Source of the DNA: Zygnema cylindricum
Lineage: Eukaryota > Streptophyta > Zygnematophyceae > Zygnematales > Zygnemataceae
Direction: 5' to 3'
NCBI GenBank assembly: GCA_037447655.1
Contig: JBBHKE010000828.1
Span: forward strand, 20,615 to 84,614
DNA: 64,000 nt
Shown here: piece by piece, positions 62,977 to 64,000 of the stretch
Layout: each line of letters opens with the position of its first letter
Position numbering within the stretch: position 1 is the first letter of the stretch
Position numbers and translations under genes: made by a program
The notes under the pieces: model-generated
What the model was told of the DNA's origin: nothing
What the model saw: the letters and a program-made list of their open reading frames with translations, nothing else
Database searches by the model: none

Positions 62977-64000
62977 CTAAGACAATTTTTTTTCTCACAG
63001 ACAATTCTGAGAGAAAATAAAGTCAATCTCAGCAATTTTTGAGAATAACGGAATTCCAAGACAAAGGTAAATCAACAGCTTATTCAGCAATAAACTTATC
63101 TATTCTCAGTCAATTCCGAAACAGATCAAGGCAACCACGGGTCACTCTCAGACAATAAGTTAAAACTCCATTAATTTTGGCACAAAAGCCGTTAACTTCT
63201 GTCAAACCTGCTAGCCATTTTAAGCCGATTCCTAGAGAAACTAAATTAGTGTCAGTTAATTCTGGGACAAAATGAATTAACTTTGAGCATATCAACAGTT
63301 TCCGGGACAATTAACGCTCACTGTGGCCAATTCTGTTAACATCAGCCAATGCTGAGAAAAAAAGGTTTATCTCAGCAAATTCTTACACAAACTTGGTTAA
63401 TCACAGCCATTTGTATGCCAATCTGAAACGAACATTACTAAGATTAGCCAACGCTCGCTCAAAATCGGCTGATCGGCTCGGATAGTTTAAGTCAATCCCA
63501 ACCACATTTGAAAAAGGTCGAACCTAATCTCTGCAAATTCGGTAGCAAGTCAATCTCCAAGGCATTCTGCTCAAGTGAAGTCAATCTCACAATTCTGAAA
63601 AAAACTAGGAAGTTTGGGCCGGTGCTTAGTTAACAATCTCAACTTATTCTGCGACAACAATTATATGAGCTGATTCCCCACAATGTTCAAGTTCAGTCTT
63701 GCATGTTCAGACATGGATACATCTAGGATCAACGTCTTACAGACAAGAGAATTTTGATAAGTAGGGACATATTATTACAGACTTGAAAGCAATCGTGCAG
63801 AGAATCTTTGCTATATTCCTGAGAAGAGGCAAGACGCATGCTTAGTTCTAATTTTGAGTAGAGGAAGATGTAAGAAAGACGCATCCTTGATTTAGTTTTG
63901 AGCATAAGAAGATGTAAGAAAAACGTAGAAGAAGATGTAAGAGAGCGTCCAGTCTAATACAACAACCTACGGTTTCAAGGACTTCCTTGTGCGATGAGGC
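62977..64000. repeat. Degenerate tandem-like repeat DNA; possible intron of the large gene
   Basis: Words such as AATCTCAGCAATTCTGAGA, GTTAA.CTCAG, CAATTCTG.GACAAA and GCCAATTCTG recur every few tens of bases from about 62990 to 63660, with too many changes to fix a unit. Bases 63830-63945 repeat AAGATGTAAGAAAGACGCAT-like words. No exon could be supported, so the 5' end of the minus-strand gene is probably beyond the window. Confidence 0.45.

Overview
This is nuclear DNA of a green plant, most likely a streptophyte alga or an early land plant. The genes contain introns, one encodes a plastid-type leader, one is a DUF538 protein (a streptophyte family) and one is a GT34 glycosyltransferase. 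Repeats take up more than half the window. A Chara-like genome would fit, but that is a guess from the overall look and is not shown by any single feature. Two runs of ten Ns (14056-14065, 46864-46873) are assembly gaps.

Layout. 1-306 is one end of a long-inverted-repeat DNA transposon. 956-8505 is a decayed Ty3/gypsy chromovirus on the minus strand, with both LTRs, a tRNA-iMet-type primer site and a long extra coding segment after the chromodomain. 8506-31160 is a mosaic of nested Ty1/copia elements in both orientations and one gypsy fragment. A minus-strand copia element sits at the same base of a plus-strand copia element in three places. In one place it has collapsed to a solo LTR with a clear 5-bp target duplication. 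Two of the places are nearly identical over 1.87 kb, exactly 7375 bp apart. 31160-34450 and 41300-51650 are AT-rich and hold several small TA-flanked inverted-repeat elements and a complete hAT-like element with an 8-bp target duplication (43204-44200).

Host genes. (1) 34608-40941 (+), eight exons: TRAP-alpha, an ER translocon-associated membrane protein. (2) 44491-46283 (+), three exons: a small protein with a plastid-like leader and one membrane span. (3) 46974-47459 (-), intronless: a secreted DUF538 protein. (4) 51655-56277 (+), seven exons: a type II Golgi GT34 glycosyltransferase with DHE where the family has DxD. (5) 57000-about 62976 (-), at least five exons: a large, mostly disordered protein with a C-terminal helix. 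I assembled all exon chains from GT/AG sites with reading-phase checks. Two do not close cleanly: TRAP-alpha exon 4 and the GT34 exon 2/3 junction, each off by one base. The five genes do not form a pathway. Two of them act in the secretory system (TRAP-alpha at the ER, GT34 in the Golgi).

The best candidate for something undescribed is the chromovirus extension (1488-about 3255): roughly 550 codons in the pol frame after the chromodomain, ending in a coiled coil and broken only by two in-frame stops. Next come the tRNA-like A/B-box modules inside LTRs and the shared nested-insertion architecture.
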